A stretch of DNA of 64,000 bases, taken from JBAVEL01 sp049587715 (GTDB lineage: Bacteria; Bacteroidota; Ignavibacteria; UBA10030; UBA6906). Made by a program: the position numbers and the translations under genes. The notes beneath the pieces are model-generated. The model saw nothing but the letters and a program-made list of their open reading frames with translations. It was not told the DNA's origin and made no database searches. The DNA is taken from NCBI GenBank assembly GCA_049587715.1, contig JBAVEL010000003.1, forward strand, positions 14,054 to 78,053, given 5' to 3'. Of this stretch, positions 9,554-19,482 are shown in pieces (position 1 is the first letter of the stretch; every line of letters starts with the position of its first letter).

Positions 9554-9689
9554 ACCCCCGCCTCCGCTCAGGTGTCGGCTGAACACCCGGCCCCGGGTAG
9601 CGACGGCACCCGGAGCGAGGCGCCGCCGCCGGGGCAAGAGGGCCCCGGGAGAAAGGCCGTTCGCGGAATGGCGAGCCGGAAGGAGATGC

Positions 9690-9694
9690 AGGAG
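9690..9694 (+). promoter_or_regulatory. Ribosome binding site deciding the start of the small CCG protein
   Basis: AGGAG lies six bases before the ATG at 9701. This favours that start over in-frame ATGs at 9668 and 9686. Confidence 0.5.
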
Positions 9695-9700
9695 AAACCC

Positions 9701-9964
9701 ATGGACGGATCATGCTGCGGGAAGCCGGTTGTGAGGCTCATCAGCATGGGGGATGCCCGGGCGGGCATCGTGGGTTGGGAGCGGGTCCGGGAGGGTGTGC
9801 GGAGGGCGCATCCCGGGGGAGAGGAGGAACTGAAGGATCTGCTCCTGGGGTTCGTCCGGCAGGCGGGGAACTACGTGCCCGCATCACGGGAGGGGGACTA
9901 CAAGCGGGCCCTTCTGGATGCCTGGAGAGAGGATGAGGGTGCGGTCCCTCGCCCCCCTGCATGA
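9701..9964 (+). CDS. Small CCG-motif protein of the arsR-permease operon, function unknown
   Basis: An 87-residue protein, or 98 if the ATG at 9668 is used. The N-terminal CCG (Cys5, Cys6) is followed by KPVVRLISMGDARAGIVGWERV, and the rest is helical and charged. I recall comparable small Cys-containing proteins next to UPF0718 permeases, sometimes under misleading names, but I cannot assign a function. A vicinal Cys pair in an ArsR operon suggests binding or sensing of a thiophilic metal (inference). It lies about 150 bases after the permease on the same strand, so it is probably the last gene of the operon. Confidence 0.7.
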   Translation: MDGSCCGKPVVRLISMGDARAGIVGWERVREGVRRAHPGGEEELKDLLLGFVRQAGNYVPASREGDYKRALLDAWREDEGAVPRPPA

Positions 9965-10044
9965 TCCCGCTGCACTCAAGACGCTCCGGCGGGGGGTTTT
10001 CGTGGCCGGATCGGCGGCGGTCGCCTCCGCCGTCCGGAAACGCG

Positions 10045-11525
<1,481 letters not shown>

Positions 11526-11540
11526 GGAGAAGCCGCACAG

Positions 11541-11951
11541 GTGTTCGATAAGCCCTTCCAGCTCCGGATCATCACCCCCTCGAAGGTGGTCTTTCAGGGG
11601 GAGGCGGTCAGCGTGAGCGTGCCTGGAACAAGGGGCGGGTTCCAGGTGCTCCACGGGCACGCCCCCTGCCTCTCCTCCCTGGAGGTCGGGGTCCTGAAGG
11701 TGAAGGATGCCGCGGGGACCGACACGGTGTACGCCACGAGCGGGGGCTTCGTGGAGGTGCGGGAGAACCTGGTGCTGGTGCTGGTGGAGACGGCCGAGCG
11801 GCCGGAAGAGATAGACGCCGCACGGGCGGAAGCGGCCCGGGACCGGGCCGGGCAGAGAATCCGCGCGCACGACCGGGCCGTGGATGAGGATCGGGCCAGG
11901 GCCGCCATACTGAGGGCTCTGAACCGCCTCCGCCTGGCCCGCCGGGACTGA
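11541..11951 (+). CDS. atpC: F1F0 ATP synthase subunit epsilon
   Basis: A 136-residue epsilon subunit, GTG start, 15 bases after atpD. The N-terminal beta sandwich opens with FQLRIITPSKVVFQGEA, and GGFQVLHGHAP is the conserved loop. The C-terminal helical hairpin (ERPEEIDAARAEAARDRAG to the end) is present, so regulatory inhibition of ATP hydrolysis is structurally possible. It acts in the central stalk of F1. Confidence 0.95.
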   Translation: MFDKPFQLRIITPSKVVFQGEAVSVSVPGTRGGFQVLHGHAPCLSSLEVGVLKVKDAAGTDTVYATSGGFVEVRENLVLVLVETAERPEEIDAARAEAARDRAGQRIRAHDRAVDEDRARAAILRALNRLRLARRD

Positions 11952-12000
11952 ACGGCTTGCGGGCAGCATCCGCGCGGGGCGGGGCGTCAAGGTACACACA

Positions 12001-12714
12001 ATGTCCACGCATCCCTCCTACATACTCCGACTGCTGAGGGAAGTGGAGTCCTCCCTGGATGATGGGGGCCGCGGGGCGTGCCGCCGGGACCTCGAGACCG
12101 TGATCCAGCGGGTCTCCCGGACGGACAACCCCGAGGAGGCCGTGGAGGATCTCTATGCCGTGGAGGCGTACGACGATTTTGCGCTCCGCCTCCTCTGGGC
12201 CGGGAGCCGCGAGCCGGCCCCCGCAGACGGCCTGGCTCCGGACCTGCTCGCCTACGACGCCGAACTTCTGCTTGAGACTCTTCCCGGGAGCGGGGCAGAG
12301 CCCCGGACCCGTCCGCTCTCCGAGGCCCGGGAGGCGGTGGCGGCCGCCTTCGGCGATGCACTTCAGAGGATGGGACGTCTGGTGGGGCAGGTGAGGCACC
12401 GCTCGCAGGCGGGGGGGGAGTTCCGGGGCATCCCCGAGGAAGATCTCTACCGGCTCCTGGATGAAGCAACTGCGCTCCGCGCCTCCGCCCCGCATGCTGC
12501 GGGAAAGGATGTGGAGAGGTTCGCTGCGGCCTTCTGCCTCTTCCTCGAGTACGCGCTCGACAACGGCCGGGAGAGCGACATCCGGGTGCTCCACATCGTG
12601 GAATCCGCCAACCTCACGCTCCAGACAACCCTCAAGACAGACGGAAGCGGCGCCTTCGACTCCCTCCAGCAGACCACCGCCATGCTGGAAGATCCGGCGG
12701 CGCTTCTGGCATAG
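12001..12714 (+). CDS. Conserved-looking hypothetical helical protein
   Basis: A 237-residue protein I do not recognise. It has no signal peptide or membrane segment, and is acidic and almost wholly helical with many Leu/Ala/Glu/Arg residues. The C-terminal part (HIVESANLTLQTTLKTDGSGAFDSLQQTTAMLED) is less charged and may be a separate element. It lies between atpC (49 bases upstream) and the mannose-1-phosphate guanylyltransferase gene (30 bases downstream) on the same strand. Codon use matches its neighbours, so it is a real gene. No function is proposed. Confidence 0.75.
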   Translation: MSTHPSYILRLLREVESSLDDGGRGACRRDLETVIQRVSRTDNPEEAVEDLYAVEAYDDFALRLLWAGSREPAPADGLAPDLLAYDAELLLETLPGSGAEPRTRPLSEAREAVAAAFGDALQRMGRLVGQVRHRSQAGGEFRGIPEEDLYRLLDEATALRASAPHAAGKDVERFAAAFCLFLEYALDNGRESDIRVLHIVESANLTLQTTLKTDGSGAFDSLQQTTAMLEDPAALLA

Positions 12715-12744
12715 GGCTCCACCCTCCACGAAAGGGATCCGACG

Positions 12745-13833
12745 ATGGGCAAGACATTCGCCGTCATCATGGCCGGGGGCGTGGGAACGCGTTTCTGGCC
12801 CCGCAGCCGGGAGAAATCCCCCAAGCAGTCCCTGGAGATCGTGGGGAAGGGGACCATGATCCAGAACACGGTCCGGCGCATGGAGCGCGTGGTGCACCTC
12901 GCCGATGTGTTTATCGTGACCAACCGGACCCAGAAGAACATCATCCAGAAGCAGCTTCCCCAGTTCGACGAAGAGCGGATCCTGGTGGAGCCGCTGGGGA
13001 GGAACACCGCTCCCTGCATCGGCCTGGCGGCGCTCCACATCCGGCGACTGGACCCGGAGGCGGTGATGATTGTTTCCCCGGCGGACCACCTCATCGAGGA
13101 CACCGAGGAGTTCGCCCGCGTGATGGCCCTGGCGGTCCAGATTGCGGCGGAGTCGCACAGTCTTCTCACCGTCGGCATCCATCCCACGCATCCGGAGACC
13201 GGATACGGGTATATCCAGATGTTCGTGGAGGAGGGGGAACACAACCCCTACGTGGGGAGGGGCGTCCTGAAGGTGAAGACCTTTGCCGAGAAGCCCAACC
13301 TCCAGACCGCACGGCAGTTTCTGGCCAGCGGCGACTTCCTCTGGAACAGCGGCATGTTCGTCTGGAGGGTGGAGGAGATCCTCAGGCAGATCCATAAGTG
13401 CCTCCCCGAGCTGGGGGCGGAGCTGGACCGGATCGACGCCGCCATCGACACCCCGCAGTACGCCGCCACGGTGGAGCGGGCCTACGGGGTGATTCGCGGG
13501 ATCTCCATAGACTACGGGGTGATGGAAAAGGCGGAGGCGGTGTATGTGATTCCAGGGAAGTTCGGCTGGAGCGACATCGGGTCCTGGGACGAGGTCTACC
13601 GGGTGTCGGGGAAGGACGACGGCGGGAACAGCATCAACGGGAAGGTGATCCAGAAGGACACAACGGGAACCTATATCCACTCCCCCGGGCGCCTGGTGGC
13701 GACCGTGGGTGTCTCGGACCTGATCATCATAGACACCGAAGATGCCCTGCTGGTCTGCAAGAGGGGGAGATCCCAGGATGTGAAGGAGATATCCGACTAT
13801 CTCCGCCGCAAGCAGATGAACGAGTACCTCTGA
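12745..13833 (+). CDS. manC: Mannose-1-phosphate guanylyltransferase
   Basis: A 362-residue cytoplasmic nucleotidyltransferase making GDP-mannose from GTP and mannose-1-phosphate. The signature [19 protein letters not shown] lies at residues 10-28. [34 protein letters not shown] and FLWNSGMF follow in the order typical of the family. The length fits single-function enzymes; the C-terminal phosphomannose isomerase domain of AlgA-type proteins is absent. GDP-mannose would feed the polysaccharide cluster at 34.8-57.7 kb (inference). The stop overlaps the next start (TGATG). Confidence 0.94.
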   Translation: MGKTFAVIMAGGVGTRFWPRSREKSPKQSLEIVGKGTMIQNTVRRMERVVHLADVFIVTNRTQKNIIQKQLPQFDEERILVEPLGRNTAPCIGLAALHIRRLDPEAVMIVSPADHLIEDTEEFARVMALAVQIAAESHSLLTVGIHPTHPETGYGYIQMFVEEGEHNPYVGRGVLKVKTFAEKPNLQTARQFLASGDFLWNSGMFVWRVEEILRQIHKCLPELGAELDRIDAAIDTPQYAATVERAYGVIRGISIDYGVMEKAEAVYVIPGKFGWSDIGSWDEVYRVSGKDDGGNSINGKVIQKDTTGTYIHSPGRLVATVGVSDLIIIDTEDALLVCKRGRSQDVKEISDYLRRKQMNEYL

Positions 13834-14279
13834 TGGGAGCCCGCAGAAGGGGCCTTCTGCCGGGGGTCCTGGTCCTGACTCTCGCCCTCATCCAGGGGTG
13901 CGCCGGACCCTCCCCGCGGTTCACATCCAGATCCGCCCCGCCCCCCCCGGCGGCGCCCTCCCCCACGGGCCAACACCAGCTTGCGGGGGTGGCTTCGTAC
14001 TACGCCGATGAGTTCCACCTCCGCCCGACGGCTTCAGGCGAAAAATACGATATGCACGAGCTGACCGCTGCCCACAGGACACTTCCGTTCCAGACCCGCG
14101 TGAAAGTGACAAACCTTCAGAACAATCTGTCGGTAGTCGTCCGGATCAATGACCGGGGTCCTTTCAAGGACGACCGTGTCATTGACCTTTCGCTGGAAGC
14201 CGCAAAACGAATCGCCCTCATCCCAACCGGAACCGCCCCTGTCTCACTGGAGGTTCTGGATCAGCCGCCTCCCCCATAG
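13833..14279 (+). CDS. rlpA: RlpA-like lipoprotein with double-psi beta-barrel domain
   Basis: A 148-residue lipoprotein. The signal ends at LIQGC with Cys23; a proline-rich linker follows, then a DPBB domain ([46 protein letters not shown]). The motifs match RlpA, which in Pseudomonas is a lytic transglycosylase acting on stem-less glycan at the septum. The C-terminal SPOR domain found in many RlpA proteins is missing. The start at 13833 overlaps the preceding stop. Confidence 0.88.
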   Translation: MGARRRGLLPGVLVLTLALIQGCAGPSPRFTSRSAPPPPAAPSPTGQHQLAGVASYYADEFHLRPTASGEKYDMHELTAAHRTLPFQTRVKVTNLQNNLSVVVRINDRGPFKDDRVIDLSLEAAKRIALIPTGTAPVSLEVLDQPPPP

Positions 14280-14410
14280 GCGTTTCCCCCGGGTACAGGC
14301 CAGAGACAGGCCCCCCCTCTCGGATCCATTCCCCGGGGCAGAGGATTCCCCCTGCGGGCGTGAAGTCAAGCTGAGGCGTCGTGCGAAAAGAGCATACGCC
14401 AGCCAACCCC

Positions 14411-14436
14411 CACTCCCCGGCACCCGGAGTGCTTTT
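14411..14436 (+). terminator. Possible weak terminator after rlpA
   Basis: CACTCC (14411-14416) pairs with GGAGTG (14426-14431), followed by CTTTT. The stem is short and lies 130 bases past the rlpA stop. The rest of the gene-free stretch 14280-14636 shows nothing I can assign. Confidence 0.35.
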
Positions 14437-14636
14437 CCCCGGCGGGAAGATGGATGCCCTCAGCCACCTCCTCTCCAGGGCTTCGGCGCTACTCATTCCC
14501 CGGCATGAGAGAGAGCATCCGCGACTCCGACTCCATGTTGATGTTCTGTAATTCCATGCAGGGTATCGACTTATATGTGCGCTCACTCCCGATGCCGTCC
14601 TCTCCGTGTCCCGGGTCAAGGTTAAAAAAAATTAGC

Positions 14637-14665
14637 TTGACATTCTTGGGGGTTACGCCTACCTT
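14637..14665 (+). promoter_or_regulatory. Strong promoter of the lytic transglycosylase gene
   Basis: TTGACA at 14637-14642, a 17-base spacer, and TACCTT at 14660-14665. An A/T-rich tract (TTAAAAAAAATTA) lies directly upstream and resembles an UP element. The transcript would start near 14672 and carry a leader of about 130 bases. Confidence 0.7.
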
Positions 14666-14742
14666 TTGAGCGTCTGGTGGTGAGGAACGCCGGATTGCGT
14701 TGGATGATAAGAGGTTGTAGGAATTGCGGCGTTCTTTGAAAG

Positions 14743-14755
14743 TGTATCTGGAGAA
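14743..14755 (+). promoter_or_regulatory. boxA-like sequence in the leader
   Basis: The leader between the promoter and the lytic transglycosylase start contains CGTTCTTTGAAAG. It resembles the boxA antitermination element that precedes 16S rRNA in many bacteria (TTCTTTGAAA). No rRNA follows here. Coordinates are approximate to a few bases. Confidence 0.35.
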
Positions 14756-14804
14756 CCTTCGGGGTATGCTGTTGTTTGATGGACGGACAAGAGAGAGAAG
14801 CTGG

Positions 14805-15533
14805 ATGATGCTGAAATTTTCAACGGCTGTTTCCATTGCCTTTCTGGCGGCAATCTCGGGGTGCACACCCCCCGGTGAGAGCCTCATCCGGAAGGGTCAC
14901 GAGCGGGGCTCCGCAAGGGCTGAACAGGGGGATCTGAGTGTCGCCTCCCTGAGCTCCCTGGATGGCCCGACGCAGGCCATTCTGCAGGCCTACGGTGGCT
15001 CCATCAGGGAGCACGCCCGGGAGTATGGGTTCGACTGGCGGCTGGTTCTGGCCGTGATGAAACAGGAATCCCGGTTCTCCCCGGAGGCGGAGAGCCACAA
15101 GGGAGCCGAGGGGCTCATGCAGATCATGCCCCGGACGGGGGAGGAGATCACGAAGGCTCTCTCCATCGAAGACATAGACCATCCGCACCAGAACATCAGG
15201 GCGGGTGTCTACTACCTCTCCCGGCTGTACCAGATGTTCGAGAACGTGCCCGAGGGGGACCGCATACGGCTCACCCTTGCCGCCTACAATGCCGGCATAG
15301 GCCGCGTATACGACGCCCAGGTCCTTGCGGCGTACCTGCAGGATAACCCGACGAAATGGCAGTCCGTCAGGGATGCACTCCCTCTTCTTTCCAAACGCTA
15401 CTATACCCTCCACGCCAGCGTGTGGAAAGACAAGAGGCCCGAGGCCGGGTGGTTCGGGAGCTCGGGCCAGACGATCGCCTATGTGGAGAGGGTGATGGAC
15501 TACTACGAGGATTACCGCGCGGTTCTGAACTGA
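14805..15533 (+). CDS. Lytic transglycosylase (SLT domain), lipoprotein
   Basis: A 242-residue predicted lipoprotein. The ATG at 14805 (or 14808) gives a signal ending in AAISGC with Cys20; longer in-frame starts would put charged residues before the signal. The SLT domain begins near residue 67. Catalytic Glu88 lies in MKQESRF, followed by GAEGLMQIMP, HPHQNIRAGVYYLSRL and LAAYNAGIGRV. It cleaves the MurNAc-GlcNAc bond of peptidoglycan with 1,6-anhydro product formation. It has its own promoter at 14637. Confidence 0.92.
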   Translation: MMLKFSTAVSIAFLAAISGCTPPGESLIRKGHERGSARAEQGDLSVASLSSLDGPTQAILQAYGGSIREHAREYGFDWRLVLAVMKQESRFSPEAESHKGAEGLMQIMPRTGEEITKALSIEDIDHPHQNIRAGVYYLSRLYQMFENVPEGDRIRLTLAAYNAGIGRVYDAQVLAAYLQDNPTKWQSVRDALPLLSKRYYTLHASVWKDKRPEAGWFGSSGQTIAYVERVMDYYEDYRAVLN

Positions 15534-15554
15534 GCGGTACCCCCCCTTGGCCCG

Positions 15555-15592
15555 ACGCCCGGACGGTTGCTCCCGCCCGGGCGTTTGTCTTT
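15555..15592 (+). terminator. Terminator between the lytic transglycosylase and convergent decarboxylase genes
   Basis: ACGCCCGG (15555-15562) pairs with CCGGGCGT (15577-15584) around a 14-base loop, followed by TTTGTCTTT. It ends the plus-strand gene; no T-run is present in the minus direction. Confidence 0.65.
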
Positions 15593-15609
15593 GCAGGGGG
15601 GAGGGTGGG

Positions 15610-16155
15610 TCAGGGGAGCAGGATGGCGCAGGCCAGGACCGTTGTCCAGATGCCGTCCTTGTGGCCTTCCGCCGACTGCGTGACGTTATAGCTCTTGACG
15701 ATTTTCCCGCTCATCTTGTAGGTCTTCTCCCGTTCGTCCCAGGCGGTGTTGGGATCGAACTCCACACCCAGGGTGGTGGCCAGCATGGTGGCCGCCAGGT
15801 CCTCGGCGTATTCCCCCGCTTTCTCATCCGTCTCCCCGTACGGGTGGTGCTCTGAAAGGTATCCGTAGGCCGTGGGGTCGGCGGGAGTGGCCACCCCGAT
15901 GGAGGCGGCGATCAGCCGGTTGGGCTCGTTGGTGGCGTTCCGGGCCATCACGGCGAATGTGATCTGCCCGGGCTGCAACAGGCGGAGGCCGTCCTCCGTG
16001 GGGATGCGTTTGCACCCGGGGGGGAAGATGCTCGAGACGGTCACGAGGTTGCACTTCTCAATGCGGGCGTCGCGGAGGGCCAGCTCAAAGGACTGGAGAT
16101 AGTCCTTGTGGCGGCCCACGCCCTTCGTAAAGAAGATCCTGCCTGGAACGTACAC
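15610..16155 (-). CDS. pdaD: Pyruvoyl-dependent arginine decarboxylase
   Basis: A 181-residue proenzyme converting arginine to agmatine, a polyamine precursor. The self-cleavage site is the Ser41-Ser42 pair in [12 protein letters not shown], where the second Ser becomes the pyruvoyl group of the alpha chain. [21 protein letters not shown] and [24 protein letters not shown] are family-typical. The enzyme works as a trimer of cleaved chains in the cytoplasm. The GTG start is supported by GGAG eight bases upstream. No other polyamine genes are adjacent, and it stands alone between a terminator and tyrS. Confidence 0.93.
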   Translation of the reverse strand: MYVPGRIFFTKGVGRHKDYLQSFELALRDARIEKCNLVTVSSIFPPGCKRIPTEDGLRLLQPGQITFAVMARNATNEPNRLIAASIGVATPADPTAYGYLSEHHPYGETDEKAGEYAEDLAATMLATTLGVEFDPNTAWDEREKTYKMSGKIVKSYNVTQSAEGHKDGIWTTVLACAILLP

Positions 16156-16163
16156 GTCTTCAG

Positions 16164-16167
16164 CTCC
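16164..16167 (-). promoter_or_regulatory. Ribosome binding site for the GTG-started decarboxylase
   Basis: GGAG on the minus strand lies eight bases before the GTG at 16155-16153 and decides this start. Confidence 0.5.
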
Positions 16168-16200
16168 CGTGCGATGTGGTGATGGATTGGCGGCCGGCGG

Positions 16201-17427
16201 TCATGCGCGCCGGATTCTCAAAAAGCGCCTCTTGCCCACTTTCAGGACCATCCCGTCCCGCACGGGGACGAGGGCGTCCTGGTCCGTGACCCTGGTCCCG
16301 TCCACGTTCACCCCTCCCTGCTCCACCAGGCGGCGGGCTTCGCTGCGCGACGAGGCAAGACCGGTCTCGGTGAGGAGCCGGATGATCTGGATCTCCCCCT
16401 CCTCCTGCCGGAGGGTCACTTCGGGAACCTCGTCCGGCAGGTCCTTCCGGATGAACACCCGGTCAAACTCCTCCTCCGCATACTGCGCCGCCTCCGCCCC
16501 GTGGTAGAGTGTGACCAGCTCCCGGGCCAGGCGCCTCTTCAGGTCGCGGGGGTTCTCCTCGCCCGAGGTGAGGCGGCTCCGCAGGGAGGCCACCTCGGCC
16601 TGTGGAAGCTCCGTGGCCAGCAGGAGATACTCCCCGATCAGGGTGTCGGGCACCGAGAGGGTCTTCCCGTACATGTGGCGGGGGGACTCCTCGATGCCGA
16701 TGTAGTTGTCCAGAGACTTGCTCATCTTCTCCGTGCCGTCGGTGCCCCGGAGGATGGGAAGCGTCAGGATCACCTGCGGCTCCTGGCCGTATTCCCTCTG
16801 GATGTCCCTGCCCACGAGCAGGTTGAACTTCTGGTCCGTGCCCCCCAGCTCCACGTCCGCTCCGACGGCCACCGAGTCCATGGCCTGGGCGAGGGGATAG
16901 AGCATCTCGTGGATGCTGATGGGCTCCCCGGTCCGGTACCGTTTCTCGAAATCGTCCCGCTCCAGCATCCGCGCGACCGTGTACCGGCTCCCCAGGGCGA
17001 TGATGTCGGCGAAGCCCATCTTCCCCAGCCACTCGGAGTTGTAGAGCATCTGGATCTTCTTGGAGGAGAGAATCCGCGTGGCCTGCTCGAAGTAGCTCTG
17101 CCCGTTCCTGCGCGTTTCTTCCAGGGAAAGGGGAGCTCGGGTGCGGCTCCGGCCGGAGGGGTCCCCGATCATCCCCGTGAAGTCCCCCACGATCAGAATG
17201 GCCTGGTGCCCGAGGTCCTGGAAATGGCGGAGCTTGCGGAGAACAACGGCGTGGCCCAGGTGGAGGTCCGGCTTGCTGGGATCGCATCCCAGCTTGACCC
17301 GGAGGGGGATGCCGGTGGAAAGGGAGCGCTCGATCCTGCGGACCAGATCCTCTTCGGGGATGATCTCCGCCGCGCCGCGGCGGATCAGGTCCATCTGCTC
17401 AGCGAGGGGGGGGAAAAGGGCTTCCAC
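16201..17427 (-). CDS. tyrS: Tyrosyl-tRNA synthetase
   Basis: A 408-residue class I synthetase charging tRNA-Tyr. The HIGH-type motif HLGH is at residues 56-59, GDFTGMIGDPSGRS follows, and KMSKS lies near residue 231. The C-terminal S4 RNA-binding domain (SRSEARRLVEQGGVNVDG) is present. The start is a GTG overlapping the smpB stop (TAGTG), so translation is coupled. It belongs to the TyrZ/TyrS2-like subgroup by the LRVKLGCDPSKPDLHLGHAVVLRK stretch. The much longer open frame that runs back across smpB is not the start. Confidence 0.95.
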   Translation of the reverse strand: MEALFPPLAEQMDLIRRGAAEIIPEEDLVRRIERSLSTGIPLRVKLGCDPSKPDLHLGHAVVLRKLRHFQDLGHQAILIVGDFTGMIGDPSGRSRTRAPLSLEETRRNGQSYFEQATRILSSKKIQMLYNSEWLGKMGFADIIALGSRYTVARMLERDDFEKRYRTGEPISIHEMLYPLAQAMDSVAVGADVELGGTDQKFNLLVGRDIQREYGQEPQVILTLPILRGTDGTEKMSKSLDNYIGIEESPRHMYGKTLSVPDTLIGEYLLLATELPQAEVASLRSRLTSGEENPRDLKRRLARELVTLYHGAEAAQYAEEEFDRVFIRKDLPDEVPEVTLRQEEGEIQIIRLLTETGLASSRSEARRLVEQGGVNVDGTRVTDQDALVPVRDGMVLKVGKRRFLRIRRA

Positions 17428-17891
17428 TATCGTGCGTACTGTCTCCGGAGGCTGCGTTCGGCGTCGCGCTTGGCGATTTCCTGGCGGCGGTCGTAGGCCC
17501 GCTTTCCCTGCGCCACCCCGATGGTCACCTTGGCCAGCTTGTTCTTGAAGTAGAGCCGCAGGGGGATGAGCGTGAGGCCCCTCTGCGCCACGCGGGTGGT
17601 GATGCGGGCGATCTCCCTTTTGTGCAGGAGCAGCTTCCGGTCGCGCAGGGGGTCCACGTTGGCGTAGCTTCCCTGCTCGTACGGGCTGATGTGCACGGAG
17701 CGGAGCCAGATCTCCCTCCCCCGGACCTCCGCGTGCCCCTCGGCGATGTTGGCCGTGCCCCGCCGGAGGGACTTCACCTCGGTGCCGGTGAGCACGAGCC
17801 CTGCCTCGAAGGAGTCCAGGATTGTGTACTCGTGGCGCGCCTTCCTGTTGGTGCACACAAGCTTCTCGGTCGGGACCGCAGGTTCCGTCAT
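17427..17891 (-). CDS. smpB: SsrA-binding protein SmpB
   Basis: A 154-residue partner of tmRNA in rescue of stalled ribosomes. Core motifs are NRKARHEYTILDSFEAGLVLTGTEVKSLR, ANIAEGHAEV, ISPYEQGSYAN and DPLRDRKLLLHKREI. The basic C-terminal tail (KRDAERSLRRQ) enters the empty mRNA channel in known structures. The gene precedes tyrS with overlapping stop and start. It has its own promoter at 17916-17944, back-to-back with that of lpd. The tmRNA gene is not in this window. Confidence 0.96.
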   Translation of the reverse strand: MTEPAVPTEKLVCTNRKARHEYTILDSFEAGLVLTGTEVKSLRRGTANIAEGHAEVRGREIWLRSVHISPYEQGSYANVDPLRDRKLLLHKREIARITTRVAQRGLTLIPLRLYFKNKLAKVTIGVAQGKRAYDRRQEIAKRDAERSLRRQYAR

Positions 17892-17915
17892 CTCCCTCCG
17901 CCCAAATCAGCACCC

Positions 17916-17944
17916 AGTATACCCATTTGAGACCCGAAAAGCAA
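17916..17944 (-). promoter_or_regulatory. Promoter of smpB-tyrS
   Basis: Read on the minus strand: TTGCTT (17944-17939), a 17-base spacer, and TATACT (17921-17916). The spacer end and -10 form AAATGGGTATACTG, identical to the polA promoter at 33484-33512. Confidence 0.65.
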
Positions 17945-17958
17945 TGCAGGTACGCAGG

Positions 17959-17987
17959 TTGACTTTCAGACCATGGGTGCGTATATT
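17959..17987 (+). promoter_or_regulatory. Promoter of the lpd-lipoate-dehydrogenase operon
   Basis: TTGACT at 17959-17964, a 17-base spacer, and TATATT at 17982-17987. It is divergent from the smpB promoter, with the two -35 elements about 15 bases apart. The leader before lpd is about 80 bases. Confidence 0.7.
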
Positions 17988-18076
17988 TTCTGGATTTCAC
18001 GCTCTTCCGCACCGGGAGGAGGGTGCGCCCAAGGGAATCCTCTTTCCCTTTTTTTGTTTCTTTCTGCGAGGAACGC

Positions 18077-19474
18077 ATGTCCGCGAAGAGCTTCGACCTG
18101 GCGGTGGTGGGGGGAGGGCCGGGCGGGTATACGGCCGCCATACGGGCCGCCCGGCTCGGGATGTCCACGGTCCTCATCGAGAAGGACCGGCTGGGAGGGG
18201 TGTGCCTGAACTGGGGCTGCATTCCCAGCAAGGCCCTCCTGAAGAACGCCGAGATTCTCCAGACCGTTCGGAAGGCGGGGGAATGGGGGATCTCCTGCGG
18301 GGAAGTGACGTTTGACTTCGGGAAGTTCATCTCCAGGAGCCGGGGAGTGGCGGACCGGATCTCCAAGGGGGTGGAGTACCTGATGAAGAAGAACAAGGTG
18401 GAGGTGATCCCCGGCACGGCCGCGCTTGCCGGCGGGGGGATGCTGGAAGTGACACGGGAGGGTCACCCGCCGGCGCAGATCGGGGCACGGCACATCATCC
18501 TGGCCACGGGGGCGCGCCCGCGGTCGATCCCCGGGGTGACCATTGACCGGCGCCGGGTGATCACAAGCACCGAGGCCATGACCCTCCCGGTGCGGCCCTC
18601 CTCCATGGTCGTGGTGGGGGCGGGGGCCATCGGGATGGAGTTCGCCTGGTTCTACAACACTCTGGGAACCAGGGTGACGGTTCTGGAGATGATGCCCGGC
18701 ATCCTCCCCCTGGAAGACAGGGAGCTGACCCGCCTGATGGAGTCCAGCTTCCGGAAGCAGGGGATGGAGATCATCACCGGGGCGCGGGTGCAGGAGGTGC
18801 GATCCGAGGGGGAGGGCGTGCGTGTGACGGTGGCGGGTCCCGAGGGGGAGAAACGGGTGGATGCGGATGCGGCCCTGGTGGCCGTGGGCGTCCAGGCCAA
18901 CGTGGAGGGGATCGGGCTGGAACGTGCGGGTGTGGAAGTGAAGGGGGGACACATTGCCGTGGATGCCGACTACCGGACCACCGCCCGGGGCGTCCATGCC
19001 GTGGGGGATGTGGTTGGTCCCCCCTGGCTGGCGCATGTGGCATCCGCCGAGGGCATCCACTGCGTGGAGGCCATTGCAGGCCTGGCACCCCCGCCTCTGG
19101 ACTACTCCGCCATTCCCGGCTGCACCTACTGCCATCCCCCGATCGCGAGCGTGGGGCTCACGGAAGAGAAGGCCCGGGAGGCGGGGCATGAGATCACCGT
19201 GGGGAGATTCCCCTACCGTCCCCTCGGAAAGGCCATGGCCACGGGAGACACCGAAGGGATGGTGAAGCTCATCCTGGATGCGCGGTACGGCGAGATCCTG
19301 GGGGCGCACATCATGGGGGCCGGGGCCACGGAGATGATTCACGAACTTGTCCTGGCCCGCCGCCTGGAGGCCACCGGACGGGACATCTTCCGGACCGTCC
19401 ATGCCCATCCCACCCTCAGCGAGGCGGTGATGGAGGCGGCGGCGGCCGCCTACGGCGAGGCCATCAACATCTGA
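18077..19474 (+). CDS. lpdA: Dihydrolipoamide dehydrogenase (E3)
   Basis: A 465-residue flavoprotein disulfide reductase that reoxidises the dihydrolipoyl groups of the E2 component with NAD. FAD-binding GGGPGGYTAAIRAA is at the N-terminus, and the redox disulfide lies in GGVCLNWGCIPSK. The NAD-binding GAGAIGMEFAWFYNTLG is near residue 180. The dimerisation domain ends with the catalytic HAHPTLSE. The ATG at 18077 is chosen because the longer frame begins upstream without family similarity. It is the first gene of an operon running to lipA. Confidence 0.96.
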   Translation: MSAKSFDLAVVGGGPGGYTAAIRAARLGMSTVLIEKDRLGGVCLNWGCIPSKALLKNAEILQTVRKAGEWGISCGEVTFDFGKFISRSRGVADRISKGVEYLMKKNKVEVIPGTAALAGGGMLEVTREGHPPAQIGARHIILATGARPRSIPGVTIDRRRVITSTEAMTLPVRPSSMVVVGAGAIGMEFAWFYNTLGTRVTVLEMMPGILPLEDRELTRLMESSFRKQGMEIITGARVQEVRSEGEGVRVTVAGPEGEKRVDADAALVAVGVQANVEGIGLERAGVEVKGGHIAVDADYRTTARGVHAVGDVVGPPWLAHVASAEGIHCVEAIAGLAPPPLDYSAIPGCTYCHPPIASVGLTEEKAREAGHEITVGRFPYRPLGKAMATGDTEGMVKLILDARYGEILGAHIMGAGATEMIHELVLARRLEATGRDIFRTVHAHPTLSEAVMEAAAAAYGEAINI

Positions 19475-19482
19475 GCACCCGG

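Noticed and set aside
14489..14887. Minus-strand frame of 132 codons with less GC-biased composition upstream of the lytic transglycosylase
   Set aside because: It is more natural-looking than other shadows but overlaps the transglycosylase promoter, leader and signal peptide, has no ribosome site and no recognisable features. Its composition simply reflects the A/T-richer promoter region.
17428..18417. N-terminal extension of the tyrS frame through smpB and the lpd promoter
   Set aside because: The frame is open by chance; the TyrS family begins near the GTG at 17427, and smpB occupies another frame.
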